From Planktothrix sp. FACHB-1365 (GTDB lineage: Bacteria > Cyanobacteriota > Cyanobacteriia > Cyanobacteriales > Microcoleaceae), in NCBI RefSeq assembly GCF_014697575.1, contig NZ_JACJSC010000023.1, positions 1 to 64,000 of the forward strand: a DNA stretch of 64,000 nucleotides, read 5' to 3'. The notes under the pieces were generated by a model. The model worked only from the letters and a program-made list of their open reading frames with translations, was not told the DNA's origin and searched no databases. A program made the position numbers and the translations under genes. This document shows positions 17,940-26,377 of this stretch, in pieces. Positions within the stretch are counted from its first letter, which is position 1. The number at the start of each line of letters is the position of its first letter.

Positions 17940-18395
17940 ATGAAAATAAACGTGATGAATGAACAGGATTGTTCAGCCGTTTATAACGCGCTGATAGAGA
18001 TGTTAAATTCTGTAAAATTGGGGTGGGTAACAGAACAAGTCGCCGATGTTATTAGTGCGGGAAAAACCACTGAAGAGATGGTATCCGGTCGAAAATCTCC
18101 TGATTTAAAATTAAGTTATTATACCCCCCAAGAACAATTATTACTGTTGATTTATGCCATTGAAAAATCAGTCATTCATACCGGAGAAATTGAAGGTGAA
18201 ATCATGGATATTTTGAGCCATGAAGCGACAACTTCTGATTTAAAACCCGAATTAAGATTTACCTCATCGGTGGATGGCAAAGGTAAACTGTTTAAATATA
18301 ATATTGAATCCGTTAATAGCCGACAAGAAAAAATTCAAGAATTACAAAAATTATTAGGACAATTACGTCAGGAGATTGGAAGTGATGCCAATTAA
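17940..18395 (+). CDS. Uncharacterised helical protein, first gene of a coupled pair
   Basis: I do not recognise this 151-residue protein. It is mostly helical by eye, acidic, with no signal peptide or membrane span, and its last 30 residues (SVNSRQEKIQELQKLLGQL) look like a short coiled coil. A second ATG at codon 6 (MNEQDCSAV) is a possible start. Its stop codon overlaps the start of the following REase-like gene, so the two are translated together. It could be a partner or regulator of that protein; this is inferred only from the overlap. Confidence 0.7.
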   Translation: MKINVMNEQDCSAVYNALIEMLNSVKLGWVTEQVADVISAGKTTEEMVSGRKSPDLKLSYYTPQEQLLLLIYAIEKSVIHTGEIEGEIMDILSHEATTSDLKPELRFTSSVDGKGKLFKYNIESVNSRQEKIQELQKLLGQLRQEIGSDAN

Positions 18396-19056
18396 TACAG
18401 CCTTACTAGAAAATATTAATCAACAGTTAAAACAAAGTTTAAATTCTGATCTCAAAACAGCTAGAGATCTTGACGATTGGTTTAAATTTTACATTTTTAA
18501 TATTATTGTCAAAGCCGCCCGAAATGAAGGAGCCTTCGTTTATTATAAAGATGTTTTGAAACGAAATCCTGAAACCTTAGTTTTTCGTAGACGGGCTGGA
18601 CAAATTTATGATCTCACCCAACCTTATACCCATGCTGTGATTGAATTTGAACAAAAACCTCCGTTAGAAATTCATGTCGGAGTTAAAATTCATGGTCGGT
18701 TAAGGGTGTTATATGATTGTGATGTTTGTGTTCTCTATAAAATGGAAGCCGATAGTTGTCGCACCAATAAACGAGAACCGCGCGCCTCTCGAATTTTCCT
18801 CGCCATAGATTGTCAACATTATGCCTCAGAATTGCGCCTAGAATTTGCTCAAGCTTTTATTGCGTTTTCTTCAGAATTAAGAGTAGCTGGGGATTGTTAT
18901 TTTGTATCTAATAGTGCGTCTAATCCCGTGGCGAAACTATTAGCGAGTCGGAAACGTAAATGGGAATATGATATTGTTCCTAGCCAAACCAATAATGTTA
19001 ATCGGTTGATGTACGAATTTCAGACAAAATTTAAAGACTTTAAAGCTAGAAATTAA
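18385..19056 (+). CDS. PD-(D/E)XK-like protein with degenerate active site, second gene of the pair
   Basis: A 223-residue protein of no assigned function. The middle looks like a restriction-fold core: YDCDVCVLYK (D111, D113), a strand FLAIDCQHY (D142-C-Q144) where nuclease relatives have E-C-K, then LRLEFAQAFIAFSSEL and a strand CYFVSNSAS. Replacement of E-x-K by D-x-Q suggests catalysis is lost or altered. The ATG at 18,385 lies inside the end of the upstream gene with GGAAG just before it; a TTG nine bases earlier is also open. Family resemblance is from memory and needs a structure search. Confidence 0.72.
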   Translation: MPINTALLENINQQLKQSLNSDLKTARDLDDWFKFYIFNIIVKAARNEGAFVYYKDVLKRNPETLVFRRRAGQIYDLTQPYTHAVIEFEQKPPLEIHVGVKIHGRLRVLYDCDVCVLYKMEADSCRTNKREPRASRIFLAIDCQHYASELRLEFAQAFIAFSSELRVAGDCYFVSNSASNPVAKLLASRKRKWEYDIVPSQTNNVNRLMYEFQTKFKDFKARN

Positions 19057-19262
19057 TCTGTTAAAGGTTAACTTAGGAATATTTCAACCCCAGATGATCC
19101 AGGCAAAAAATGTTGATCTTAAGGGATTTTTGCCTTGATCCGAGGTCAGCAGAGGAGAGAGGATTATTAACTGTCCCCCTGATCTGCAACAATAGTAACA
19201 TCCCCGCTCGGAAGGGTTGAGGGACTGTTGTGTTTTTTCATTCAACTCAAAACACTTGGGAT

Positions 19263-19709
19263 ATGAAACGTTATCGTTCAATTCTGGCTTGCATTTTAGC
19301 CCTAGTTACAACATTTGTCGTCGGTTGCGGTTCTCCGAAAGTGGAAATTCCTAAAACCTATACCGAAGCCCAAATTCAACAAATCCAAAAATATAACTCT
19401 GATCTTTTAGCCCTGCGCGATCGCTTCACAACCGAACTTCCTCGGTATATTAGCGCTCGGAATTGGGTACAAGTGGACACCTTTATTCACGGGCCATTGG
19501 GAACCTTATTGCAAGAAATGAATTATTTAACCAAAAACTTGTTACCCGATGCCCAGCCTAAAGCCCGTGAACTGGCTAGAGAAGTGTTTGATCACTTAGT
19601 TGAAGTGACCAAAGCCGCAGAAAACCGTGATCCAGTAAAAGCTGCGTCAGGATATCAAGAAGCACTCAAAGATTTAGATTCATTTTTGAGTTTAGTTCCT
19701 CAAGCTTAA
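19263..19709 (+). CDS. psbQ: PsbQ-like lipoprotein (CyanoQ) of photosystem II
   Basis: The 148-residue lipoprotein starts MKRYRSILACILALVTTFVVGC with lipobox VVGC, giving lumenal membrane anchoring. The mature domain is the four-helix PsbQ bundle, with LPRYISARNWVQVDTFIHGPLG and MNYLTKNLLPDAQPKARELA as recognisable segments. CyanoQ stabilises the oxygen-evolving side of photosystem II. An in-frame ATG at 19,230 would place 11 residues before the signal peptide and is rejected. It is monocistronic, with argB converging downstream. Confidence 0.93.
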   Translation: MKRYRSILACILALVTTFVVGCGSPKVEIPKTYTEAQIQQIQKYNSDLLALRDRFTTELPRYISARNWVQVDTFIHGPLGTLLQEMNYLTKNLLPDAQPKARELAREVFDHLVEVTKAAENRDPVKAASGYQEALKDLDSFLSLVPQA

Positions 19710-19781
19710 GGAACATTGATTGAATCTGGAATCAATTTGAGATATAATAGAGGCGTGAAATATCACGTCTCTATTCGATTT

Positions 19782-20675
19782 TTAAAGCATAAATTCCGAG
19801 GCAACAATCATCGTTCCTATCCCGGCATCCGTAAACACTTCTTGTAATAAGGCATGGGGAACACGACCATCTAAAATATGAGCCGCCCGAACTCCTTGAG
19901 CCAAACTTCTGACACAACAAGTCACTTTAGGAATCATACCCCCCGAAACAATTCCTTGGTCAATTAATTGTCTTGCTTCCTGAATATTAACTTGGGCAAT
20001 TAAAGTATCAGGATTATGATAATCTTCTAAAATTCCGGCCGTATCTGTTAATAGAATTAACTTTTCAGCACCCAAAGCCGCCGCAATTTCCCCCGCAACC
20101 GTATCGGCATTCATATTATAAGCCTGTCCATTTTCATCCGTTGCGACACTAGAAACCACAGGAATATAACCACTACTGACCAAAGATTCTAATAATTTAG
20201 TATTAACACTGCTCACTTCCCCCACAAACCCAATATCCGCTTGACCTTGAGGACGAGCTTTAATTAAATTGGCATCTTTCCCGCATAACCCAACGGCTTC
20301 TCCTCCAGCTTGGTTAATCAGAGAAACAATTTCTTTATTCACCCGACCCACTAACACCATTTCCACCACATCCATCGTTGCTGCATCCGTCACGCGCAAC
20401 CCATTTTTAAATTGAGGTTGAATTCCCAGTTTTCCCAACCAACTGTTAATTTCCGGGCCACCTCCATGAACCACCACCACTCGAATTCCGACAAAGGAAA
20501 GTAACACAATATCTTGCATCACCTTATCTTTGAGGGAACTATCCTTCATCGCAGCCCCACCATATTTCACCACAATAGTACGATTGGAAAACTTTTGAAT
20601 ATAGGGGAGCGCTTCACTAAGGACTTTAGCGCGAATCGCCGTTTCGGTTTTGTCGAAGTCGCTATATTTAAGCAT
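19782..20675 (-). CDS. argB: Acetylglutamate kinase
   Basis: ArgB phosphorylates N-acetylglutamate in arginine synthesis and in cyanobacteria is the target of PII (GlnB). The product has [41 protein letters not shown] and [10 protein letters not shown], the standard motifs. The chosen ATG gives 297 residues starting [11 protein letters not shown] and has AGGA 7 bases upstream; the frame opens at 20,726, but that start lacks a ribosome-binding site. The N-terminal helix typical of hexameric, arginine-inhibited enzymes is present. It follows mreD by about 80 bases on the same strand. Confidence 0.95.
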   Translation of the reverse strand: MLKYSDFDKTETAIRAKVLSEALPYIQKFSNRTIVVKYGGAAMKDSSLKDKVMQDIVLLSFVGIRVVVVHGGGPEINSWLGKLGIQPQFKNGLRVTDAATMDVVEMVLVGRVNKEIVSLINQAGGEAVGLCGKDANLIKARPQGQADIGFVGEVSSVNTKLLESLVSSGYIPVVSSVATDENGQAYNMNADTVAGEIAAALGAEKLILLTDTAGILEDYHNPDTLIAQVNIQEARQLIDQGIVSGGMIPKVTCCVRSLAQGVRAAHILDGRVPHALLQEVFTDAGIGTMIVASEFML

Positions 20676-20753
20676 AGAAATTTCCTGAGCACGTTTAGAG
20701 ACGGATTCATTAGGGTTTTGGTTCATTAGGTCAAGATCTTACCGAACCCGCCC

Positions 20754-21293
20754 CTAAGATTTTAGTTGATTTGAGGGTTCCATAAATGCCCACCAACGAC
20801 TAAGCGGCAAATAGATGACAGGAGCCCACAAACTGCTCAAAATGGCCGTTGACAGTGCCACCCGTTGTTGATGTAGCCACAGTTGTTCTAAATCGGAATA
20901 ACCAAAGGCACTAAATTGTAAACCTCGAATCGTTTCTACGATAACAGCCATACCAAAAACAATCAAAGCAACAGAAATAAAATCCTCCTGAATTTTTTTG
21001 ATAATACGTTTGTAAATAACAACGGTTAAAACAGCAACGGCAATAAAGGGAAGGATATGGGAAGGTTGAACGCGGGTTAATCCATCTAAAATTAATCCAC
21101 AGGTTAAACCTCCAATAACGGCTTCGAGTAAAGTGCGTTTAATACTCCAAGCCACCAGCCAAATTAACACCCAGTTTGGAGTAATCCCAAACAATTCTAT
21201 GCCAGGGATACGAACCAAAGATAACCACATACAAACCATTAAGGAAATAATGGTAACAGTCCAATTTAAAACTTGATTTGGTTTAAAAAACAT
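20754..21293 (-). CDS. mreD: Rod shape-determining protein MreD
   Basis: The 179-residue protein has about five hydrophobic helices and the MreD pattern, including PNWVLIWLVAWSIKRTLLEAVIGGLTCGLILDGLT. MreD sits in the inner membrane with MreC and helps organise side-wall peptidoglycan synthesis. It is third in mreB-mreC-mreD, but about 300 bases of repeat-rich DNA separate it from mreC. The C-terminus is short and polar. Confidence 0.88.
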   Translation of the reverse strand: MFFKPNQVLNWTVTIISLMVCMWLSLVRIPGIELFGITPNWVLIWLVAWSIKRTLLEAVIGGLTCGLILDGLTRVQPSHILPFIAVAVLTVVIYKRIIKKIQEDFISVALIVFGMAVIVETIRGLQFSAFGYSDLEQLWLHQQRVALSTAILSSLWAPVIYLPLSRWWAFMEPSNQLKS

Positions 21294-21341
21294 GAATATA
21301 GCAATCCTATTTGAGTTGTATCCTAAAATTTCGGTTCAAAA

Positions 21342-21414
21342 GGGAACAGGGAACAGGGAACAGGGAACAGGGAACAGGGAACAGGGAACAGGGAACAGGG
21401 AACAGGGAACAGGG
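21342..21414. repeat. Tandem heptamer repeat, GGGAACA x 10
   Basis: Ten perfect units of GGGAACA plus GGG lie between mreC and mreD. Degenerate copies of the same unit occur near 16,790-16,825. Confidence 0.97.
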
Positions 21415-21418
21415 ATAA

Positions 21419-21486
21419 TACTTTTGGCTGTTTCATATCAGTTTTAAATTATTACAACCTCTGTCTTGAAGGCGCGGATTGCTATA
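21419..21486. repeat. Dispersed repeat, about 65 bases (copy B)
   Basis: Inverted copy of 14,206-14,264: it begins TACTTTTGGCTGTTTCATA and ends GGATTGCTATA, with the shared core AAATTATTACAACCTC. It directly abuts the GGGAACA array. Confidence 0.8.
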
Positions 21487-21597
21487 TTTAGGGAATTAAT
21501 TCATTAAAAATTACTATTTTTGTTGAATGATACACGGGTTTTAGAAATAAGTTAAGGCGGATAGACAAAACCCTAGAATTTAATTTAAACCTTAAAT

Positions 21598-22416
21598 CTA
21601 TTGCCCTGGCGGGATAGGTTGTACAGAAGGATTAAGAGTTTTATTCGATTCCGAAGATTTTTTTGCATTAGGATAAATAATCACCCATTCTAAAGAAGAA
21701 ATCGGCGCAAAAAATTCAACAATTGCTTCAGGAGCAGGAGCTTTATTCATATCTAAAGAAATAACTTTTCCAATGGGTAAACCGGCGGGTACAATCTGAC
21801 TAAAAGCGGAGGTTACAACCACATCTCCCACCTTAACATTGGGATCACTTTCAAAGAATTCCATCACGCCTTGCTCCGTCGCATTTCCCTTCAAAAATCC
21901 CATATTGCGACTGCGGCTAACAGTGACTCCAATCCGACTCATCGGATCACTCAGAAGCATGACTGTGCTAGTATTAGGGGTGACACTGATGACTCGTCCG
22001 ATTAATCCCCCAGGTGCCACAACTAAATCTTGATTTTGAATTTCTTGCTGACTCCCACGACCGATAATAATTTGTTTCCACCAGGAATCTGCACTGCGAC
22101 CGATTACAGGAGAAACAATTCCTTTATCTTGTTTTTTAGAAGCCACATAATTTAAAAGTTCTTGAAACTTTTGATTTTGGGTTTGTAATTCTTGAATTTG
22201 AGCTTCTAATTGATTAATTCGCGGAGCAATTTGTCGAACAATTTTCTCTTGTTCTGTAACTGTTGATGTTGCTAAATGAAAGGGACGAGTTAACCAATAA
22301 TACATTTCATATAACCCCGCTCCTTGGGTTTGTCGGACTAACCAAGCCGCTAAAACGGCTAAACCCAGTAAAATCCATTGATTCCGACTCCGATTCCACC
22401 AACTCCGTGTTTCCAT
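21598..22416 (-). CDS. mreC: Rod shape-determining protein MreC
   Basis: The 272-residue protein has one N-terminal membrane helix (WILLGLAVLAAWLVRQT, about 14-30), a coiled coil (INQLEAQIQELQTQNQKFQELL, about 85-110) and the beta-rich MreC domain with VIGRSADSWWKQIIIGRGS, GLIGRVISVTPNTSTVMLLSDP and the C-terminal WVIIYP. The bulk lies in the periplasm and couples MreB to the cell-wall synthases. mreB ends about 75 bases upstream on the same strand. Confidence 0.93.
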   Translation of the reverse strand: METRSWWNRSRNQWILLGLAVLAAWLVRQTQGAGLYEMYYWLTRPFHLATSTVTEQEKIVRQIAPRINQLEAQIQELQTQNQKFQELLNYVASKKQDKGIVSPVIGRSADSWWKQIIIGRGSQQEIQNQDLVVAPGGLIGRVISVTPNTSTVMLLSDPMSRIGVTVSRSRNMGFLKGNATEQGVMEFFESDPNVKVGDVVVTSAFSQIVPAGLPIGKVISLDMNKAPAPEAIVEFFAPISSLEWVIIYPNAKKSSESNKTLNPSVQPIPPGQ

Positions 22417-22493
22417 ACATCAGACCATTAAACGCTTAAAAAAAATTGAGGATGGTAAAAATTTTCCATCCCCTACTTCCCCAAGAATATCAC

Positions 22494-23537
22494 CTAGAGA
22501 TGACGAGAACCTCCAGTAAATACCCGTTCTAGTTGTTTAAAGTTTTCTAACACCCGACCTGTTCCCAACACCACACAACACAAAGGATCAGCGGCAATAT
22601 GGGTAATAATTCCGGTTTCATGACTGATTAAGGTATCAATTCCCTTGAGTAAAGCTCCGCCTCCTGCCAACATAATACCCCGATCAATAATATCAGCCGC
22701 TAGTTCCGGGGGAGTCCGCTCTAAGGTTCGTTTAACCGCATCAATAATAATGGATAATGGCTCTGACATACTTTCCCGAACTTCCGGGGCTTTAATCGTC
22801 ACGGTTCGGGGTAAACCCGATAATAAATGAATTCCCCGCACTTCCATGATCAATTCTTCATCCGCATAGGTGGGATAGGCTGAACCCATCTTGACTTTGA
22901 TCTCCTCAGCCGTTTGTTCTCCAATCACCAAGTTATGAACTTTTTTCATATACTGGATGATAGCATCGTTGAGTTCGTCGCCTGCCACCCGCACCGATTC
23001 ACTCAAGACCGTTCCTTGTAAACTAAGAACCGCGACTTCTGTGGTTCCCCCCCCAATATCCACAATCATATTTCCCGTCGGTTCCGCAACGGGTAAACCC
23101 GCACCAATAGCAGCAGCTATGGGTTCTTCAATTAGTCGGACATCTCTGGCTCCGGCTTGGGATGCTGCTTCAATCACCGCTCGCCGTTCTACTCCCGTTA
23201 CCCCACTGGGAATACCAATCACAATTCGAGGAGCAATCAGGGTTTTTCCATCATGGACTCGCCGAATAAAATGTTTCAGCATTTGTTCAGCAACATCAAA
23301 ATCCGCAATCACCCCATCTCGTAGAGGTCGCAGCGCAATTACATTTTCTGGCGTCCGACCCAACATTTTTTTGGCTTCTTCTCCAACAGCCAAGGGGATC
23401 TTTTCCTGTTGGTCAATGGCAACTACAGAGGGTTCTTGTAGTACAATCCCTTTACCCGATACATAAACCAGCGTATTAGCGGTACCCAGGTCAATACCCA
23501 TGTCCCGCGATAAAGAAAAACGACTAAAAAGACCCAC
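22494..23537 (-). CDS. mreB: Actin-like cell-shape protein MreB
   Basis: The 347-residue actin homologue starts MGLFSRFSLSRDMGIDLGTANTLVYV with the phosphate-1 motif. Other ATPase motifs are GVTGVERRAVIEAA, MIVDIGGGTTEVAVL (phosphate 2) and GIMLAGGGALLKGID (adenosine). MreB filaments guide side-wall synthesis and rod shape. Length is typical. In other cyanobacteria mreB lies divergent to ssb, as here, except that a TnpB element occupies the gap in this window. Confidence 0.97.
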   Translation of the reverse strand: MGLFSRFSLSRDMGIDLGTANTLVYVSGKGIVLQEPSVVAIDQQEKIPLAVGEEAKKMLGRTPENVIALRPLRDGVIADFDVAEQMLKHFIRRVHDGKTLIAPRIVIGIPSGVTGVERRAVIEAASQAGARDVRLIEEPIAAAIGAGLPVAEPTGNMIVDIGGGTTEVAVLSLQGTVLSESVRVAGDELNDAIIQYMKKVHNLVIGEQTAEEIKVKMGSAYPTYADEELIMEVRGIHLLSGLPRTVTIKAPEVRESMSEPLSIIIDAVKRTLERTPPELAADIIDRGIMLAGGGALLKGIDTLISHETGIITHIAADPLCCVVLGTGRVLENFKQLERVFTGGSRHL

Positions 23538-24049
23538 TATTATTTACGCCCCCAATATACGATTTTTTTTAACAAAGTCTGATAGAAGTTTGACAGATTC
23601 CCGCGTTAATCAGAATGTTAGACGAGGGATGCTAAAGCGGTTCTTTGCTGATTCGGAGTGTCCCCAAGAGCGAGTAACCGATGTGAATTTTATTACGTTT
23701 TGGTGTTTGCGTCTAGTCATCCCGCTTCTAGCATGAATCAGCAAGAGCTATCCTTCTCTTAACTATAGCCATAGTTCGTTGGCTCAAAGACCGGATCAGG
23801 ATTGATTGTCTGTTCTAAAGACAAGGGGACGGGGGGATGAGGGGACGGGGGGACGGGGTGAATCAAGAGTTCATCATCAACAACCCACCGTCAAATCGAA
23901 TACAATACCATCAGGGTTGTTAATACCCGTACATCATCGAAAATTTGGGTCTGAAACCCCGTCCTTTAGGAGCGCGGAGGACGGCTTTACATTTCAATTT
24001 TAACACGCCTCTGCCAACTTTACAGACTATATGCTAGAATGTGAGAACT
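23538..24049. other. Intergenic region upstream of mreB, invaded by a TnpB element
   Basis: About 510 bases between mreB and the TnpB gene. It should hold the mreB promoter. A G-rich patch (GGGGACGGGG units, 23,820-23,858) and a hairpin at 23,959-23,984 are visible. No coding frame is convincing. Confidence 0.5.
23959..23984. repeat. Hairpin near the TnpB element left side
   Basis: CCGTCCT pairs with AGGACGG across a 12-base loop. It resembles the right-end hairpin of the same element type (see 25,231-25,252), so it may be a left-end structure or a relic of another element. Confidence 0.4.
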
Positions 24050-25219
24050 ATGGAAAAAGCCTATTCTTACCGATTTTACCCAACCCCTGAACAAGAGTCG
24101 CTATTGCGACGTACATTGGGTTGCGTAAGATTAGTTTACAATAAAGCTCTCCATGAACGGACTCAAGCTTGGTATGAAAGACAAGAAAGAGTAGGATACG
24201 CTCAAACATCCTCAATGTTAACTAATTGGAAAAAACAAGAGGATTTAGACTTTTTAAATGAAGTTAGTTCCGTTCCCTTACAACAAGGTTTAAGACACTT
24301 ACAAACAGCGTTTACTAACTTTTTTTCAGGTCGTACCCAACATCCTAAGTTTAAAAAGAAACATCAAGGAGGAAGTGCAGAATTTACTAAATCTGCTTTC
24401 AAATATAAAAACGGAGAAATTTATTTAGCTAAATGTTTAGAACCCTTACCTATTCGATGGTCAAGACAAATACCAAAAGGGTGTGAACCCAGCACCGTAA
24501 CAGTTAGGTGGCATCCGTGCAGACGGTGGCATATCTCTATTAGATTTGATGAGGCTATCAAACCTTTAGCAATTACCGATAAATCAATAGGAATTGACTT
24601 AGGAATTAGTAGCCTTATAGTGACCAGTGACGGGCAAAAAATAGCTAATCCTAAGCCTTATAAAAAACATTATCGTCGCTTAAGACGAGCGCAAAAAAGT
24701 CTATCTCGAAAACAGAAAGGGTCTAAAAATCGGGAAAAAGCCAGAATCAAAGCAGCTAAGATTCACGCTCAAATAAGCGATAGTAGAAAAGACCATTTAC
24801 ATAAGCTAACCACTCAATTAGTTCGTGAAAACCAAAGGATTGTGGTTGAGGACTTAGCGGTCAAGAACATGGTCAAAAACCGTAAACTAGCACAAGCTAT
24901 CTCAGATGTTAGTTGGGGTGAAATTACTCGACAATTAGCCTATAAATGCCGTTGGTATGGGAGAACCTATATTGAGATAGATAGATGGTTTCCTAGTTCA
25001 AAACGGTGTAGTAACTGTGGGCATATTGTCGAGAAAATGCCGTTAAGTGTTCGAGAATGGGAATGTTATAAATGCCGGACTCACCACGACCGAGATATTA
25101 ACGCCAGTAAAAATGTTTTGGCCGCAGGGCTTGCGGTGTCAGTCTGTGGAGCGAGTGTAAGACCCGAACAGAGTAAGTCTGTGAAGGCGACTGCTATGAA
25201 GCAGAAACCTAAATTGTGA
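24050..25219 (+). CDS. tnpB: TnpB (IS200/IS605 family OrfB), RNA-guided endonuclease, solo element
   Basis: A 389-residue TnpB that appears intact. It has the N-terminal helix-turn-helix region AYSYRFYPTPEQESLLRRTLG, RuvC-I GIDLGISS (Asp at about 183), RuvC-II VVEDLAV (Glu at about 267), a C4 zinc ribbon CSNCG...CYKC (about 320-342) and RuvC-III HHDRDINASKN. TnpB uses an RNA from the element's 3' end to cut DNA and help retain the element. No TnpA is next to it, so it would need TnpA in trans. The frame also opens at 24,041 (ATGAGAACTATG), but the family start is MEKAYSYRFYP. It lies between mreB and ssb. Confidence 0.93.
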   Translation: MEKAYSYRFYPTPEQESLLRRTLGCVRLVYNKALHERTQAWYERQERVGYAQTSSMLTNWKKQEDLDFLNEVSSVPLQQGLRHLQTAFTNFFSGRTQHPKFKKKHQGGSAEFTKSAFKYKNGEIYLAKCLEPLPIRWSRQIPKGCEPSTVTVRWHPCRRWHISIRFDEAIKPLAITDKSIGIDLGISSLIVTSDGQKIANPKPYKKHYRRLRRAQKSLSRKQKGSKNREKARIKAAKIHAQISDSRKDHLHKLTTQLVRENQRIVVEDLAVKNMVKNRKLAQAISDVSWGEITRQLAYKCRWYGRTYIEIDRWFPSSKRCSNCGHIVEKMPLSVREWECYKCRTHHDRDINASKNVLAAGLAVSVCGASVRPEQSKSVKATAMKQKPKL

Positions 25220-25230
25220 GGTTTAGGAAT

Positions 25231-25263
25231 CACCGTCCCTTTTAGGGCGGTGAGGATGTCAAT
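25231..25263 (+). mobile_element. Right end of the TnpB element: hairpin and terminal motif
   Basis: CACCGtCCC and GGGCGGTG form a stem with one bulge, 11 bases after the tnpB stop, followed by GAGGATGTCAA. The same GTCAA end follows the second TnpB gene (near 42,187). In this family the segment is both the transposition end and the 3' part of the guide (omega) RNA, with guide sequence taken from the flank. Confidence 0.6.
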
Positions 25264-25285
25264 AGTCAATTATTAATTCAAAATA

Positions 25286-25645
25286 ATGAGTCTGAATATT
25301 GTTACGTTGGTTGGTCGTGCTGGCAGAGATCCAGAGGTCAAATACTTTGAATCGGGAAAAGTTGTCTGTAAGTTCACACTCGCTGTCAGACGTCGTAGTA
25401 GCAAAACCGATGAGCCGGATTGGTTCGATCTTGAACTGTGGAACAAAACCGCAGAAGTAGCGGCTAACTATGTCCGCAAGGGGACTTTAATTGGGATTAA
25501 AGGGGCATTAAAATTTGACCATTGGCAAGATCGCAATACCGGACTTCAGCGTTCTAAACCATTAATTTCGGTTGAAGACTTAGAGTTACTGAGTTCTAAA
25601 CGGGATGAAGAAGGCGCACCTCGGAACACTTACGATGAGTTTTAA
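25286..25645 (+). CDS. ssb: Single-stranded DNA-binding protein
   Basis: The 119-residue OB-fold protein begins MSLNIVTLVGRAGRDPEVKYFESGKVVCKFTLAV and continues with DWFDLELWNKTAEVAANYVRKG, the standard SSB core. The usual acidic C-terminal tip (DDDIPF-like) is not obvious; it ends NTYDEF, a short acidic variant seen in cyanobacterial SSBs. It starts only about 20 bases after the right end of the TnpB element, so its promoter may lie in the element or have been displaced. Confidence 0.93.
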   Translation: MSLNIVTLVGRAGRDPEVKYFESGKVVCKFTLAVRRRSSKTDEPDWFDLELWNKTAEVAANYVRKGTLIGIKGALKFDHWQDRNTGLQRSKPLISVEDLELLSSKRDEEGAPRNTYDEF

Positions 25646-25657
25646 GACGAGAATATT

Positions 25658-26185
25658 GTGGCTCAAGAATCATTAGACATCATCCAAAGTCAATACCAAG
25701 CGGGTCAATTGGCGTTTGAACAGGGGCGTTATCGAGAGTCTGTTCAATATTTAGAACAGGCTCGTGAAGCTGTAGAATCTAATTCTCGTCTGGGTGGAGA
25801 AATCCAAATCTGGTTAGTGACAGCGTTAGAAGCCTCTGGTCAGCGGCCGGAGGCTCTCGCCCTGTGCAAACAGTTGATTCGTCATCCGACCGTTGCGACC
25901 CGTCAACAGGCGCGTCGGTTACGAGAAGTGTTAGAAGCGCCCAAACTCTATATTGACCCAGAGGGATTTGTTAAAATTCCTGATTTGAATCATCTCGATG
26001 AGAAGGAAGATTCGCGCTCCCAAGCTTATCCGGGAACATCAACTCAGTCTGTTTCTAAATCTCCTCCTCCAGTGTTCGTGAGCAATGTTGAGGGGGTAAA
26101 GACCCAAGACAATTACTTTTTGTGGGTGGCGTTAATCATGATATTGCTCGTCAGTGGTGGGTTATTCTGGCTAGGCTCCTTTTAA
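25658..26185 (+). CDS. TPR-containing single-span membrane protein
   Basis: The 175-residue product starts with GTG, 12 bases after ssb, so the two are likely cotranscribed. Residues about 10-90 form two or three TPR-like helix pairs (QAGQLAFEQGRYRESVQYLEQA, LVTALEASGQRPEALALCKQL). A linker rich in Ser and Pro follows, then one C-terminal membrane helix, FLWVALIMILLVSGGLFWLG (about 153-172). It is likely tail-anchored with the TPR part in the cytosol. The function is not known; similar proteins occur next to ssb in other cyanobacteria as far as I recall. Confidence 0.8.
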   Translation: MAQESLDIIQSQYQAGQLAFEQGRYRESVQYLEQAREAVESNSRLGGEIQIWLVTALEASGQRPEALALCKQLIRHPTVATRQQARRLREVLEAPKLYIDPEGFVKIPDLNHLDEKEDSRSQAYPGTSTQSVSKSPPPVFVSNVEGVKTQDNYFLWVALIMILLVSGGLFWLGSF

Positions 26186-26196
26186 CTTGAACATTC

Positions 26197-26222
26197 CCCC
26201 TGCTATAAACTTTAAGCAGGGG
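26197..26222 (+). terminator. Hairpin after the ssb operon
   Basis: CCCCTGCT and AGCAGGGG form a perfect 8-bp stem with a 10-base loop, 12 bases after the TPR gene. The T-run is weak (TATTCT), so termination is plausible but not certain. Confidence 0.55.
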
Positions 26223-26377
26223 TATTCTCTGTCATATTTTAGGCAACAAACCTGATAGACTAAATATTGATGTTAATCTGCCTGCTCCCAGTCTGAAGCG
26301 GGGTTTCCTGTTTGCCATTGATTTTTTGATTGAAGTTTCCGGTGGATACCGCAGGAGTACCAACCGCGGAGGTATAG

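Noticed and set aside
23500-23736. Plus-strand frame overlapping the mreB start
   Set aside because: Antisense to mreB at its beginning and without protein-like features beyond; treated as a shadow.
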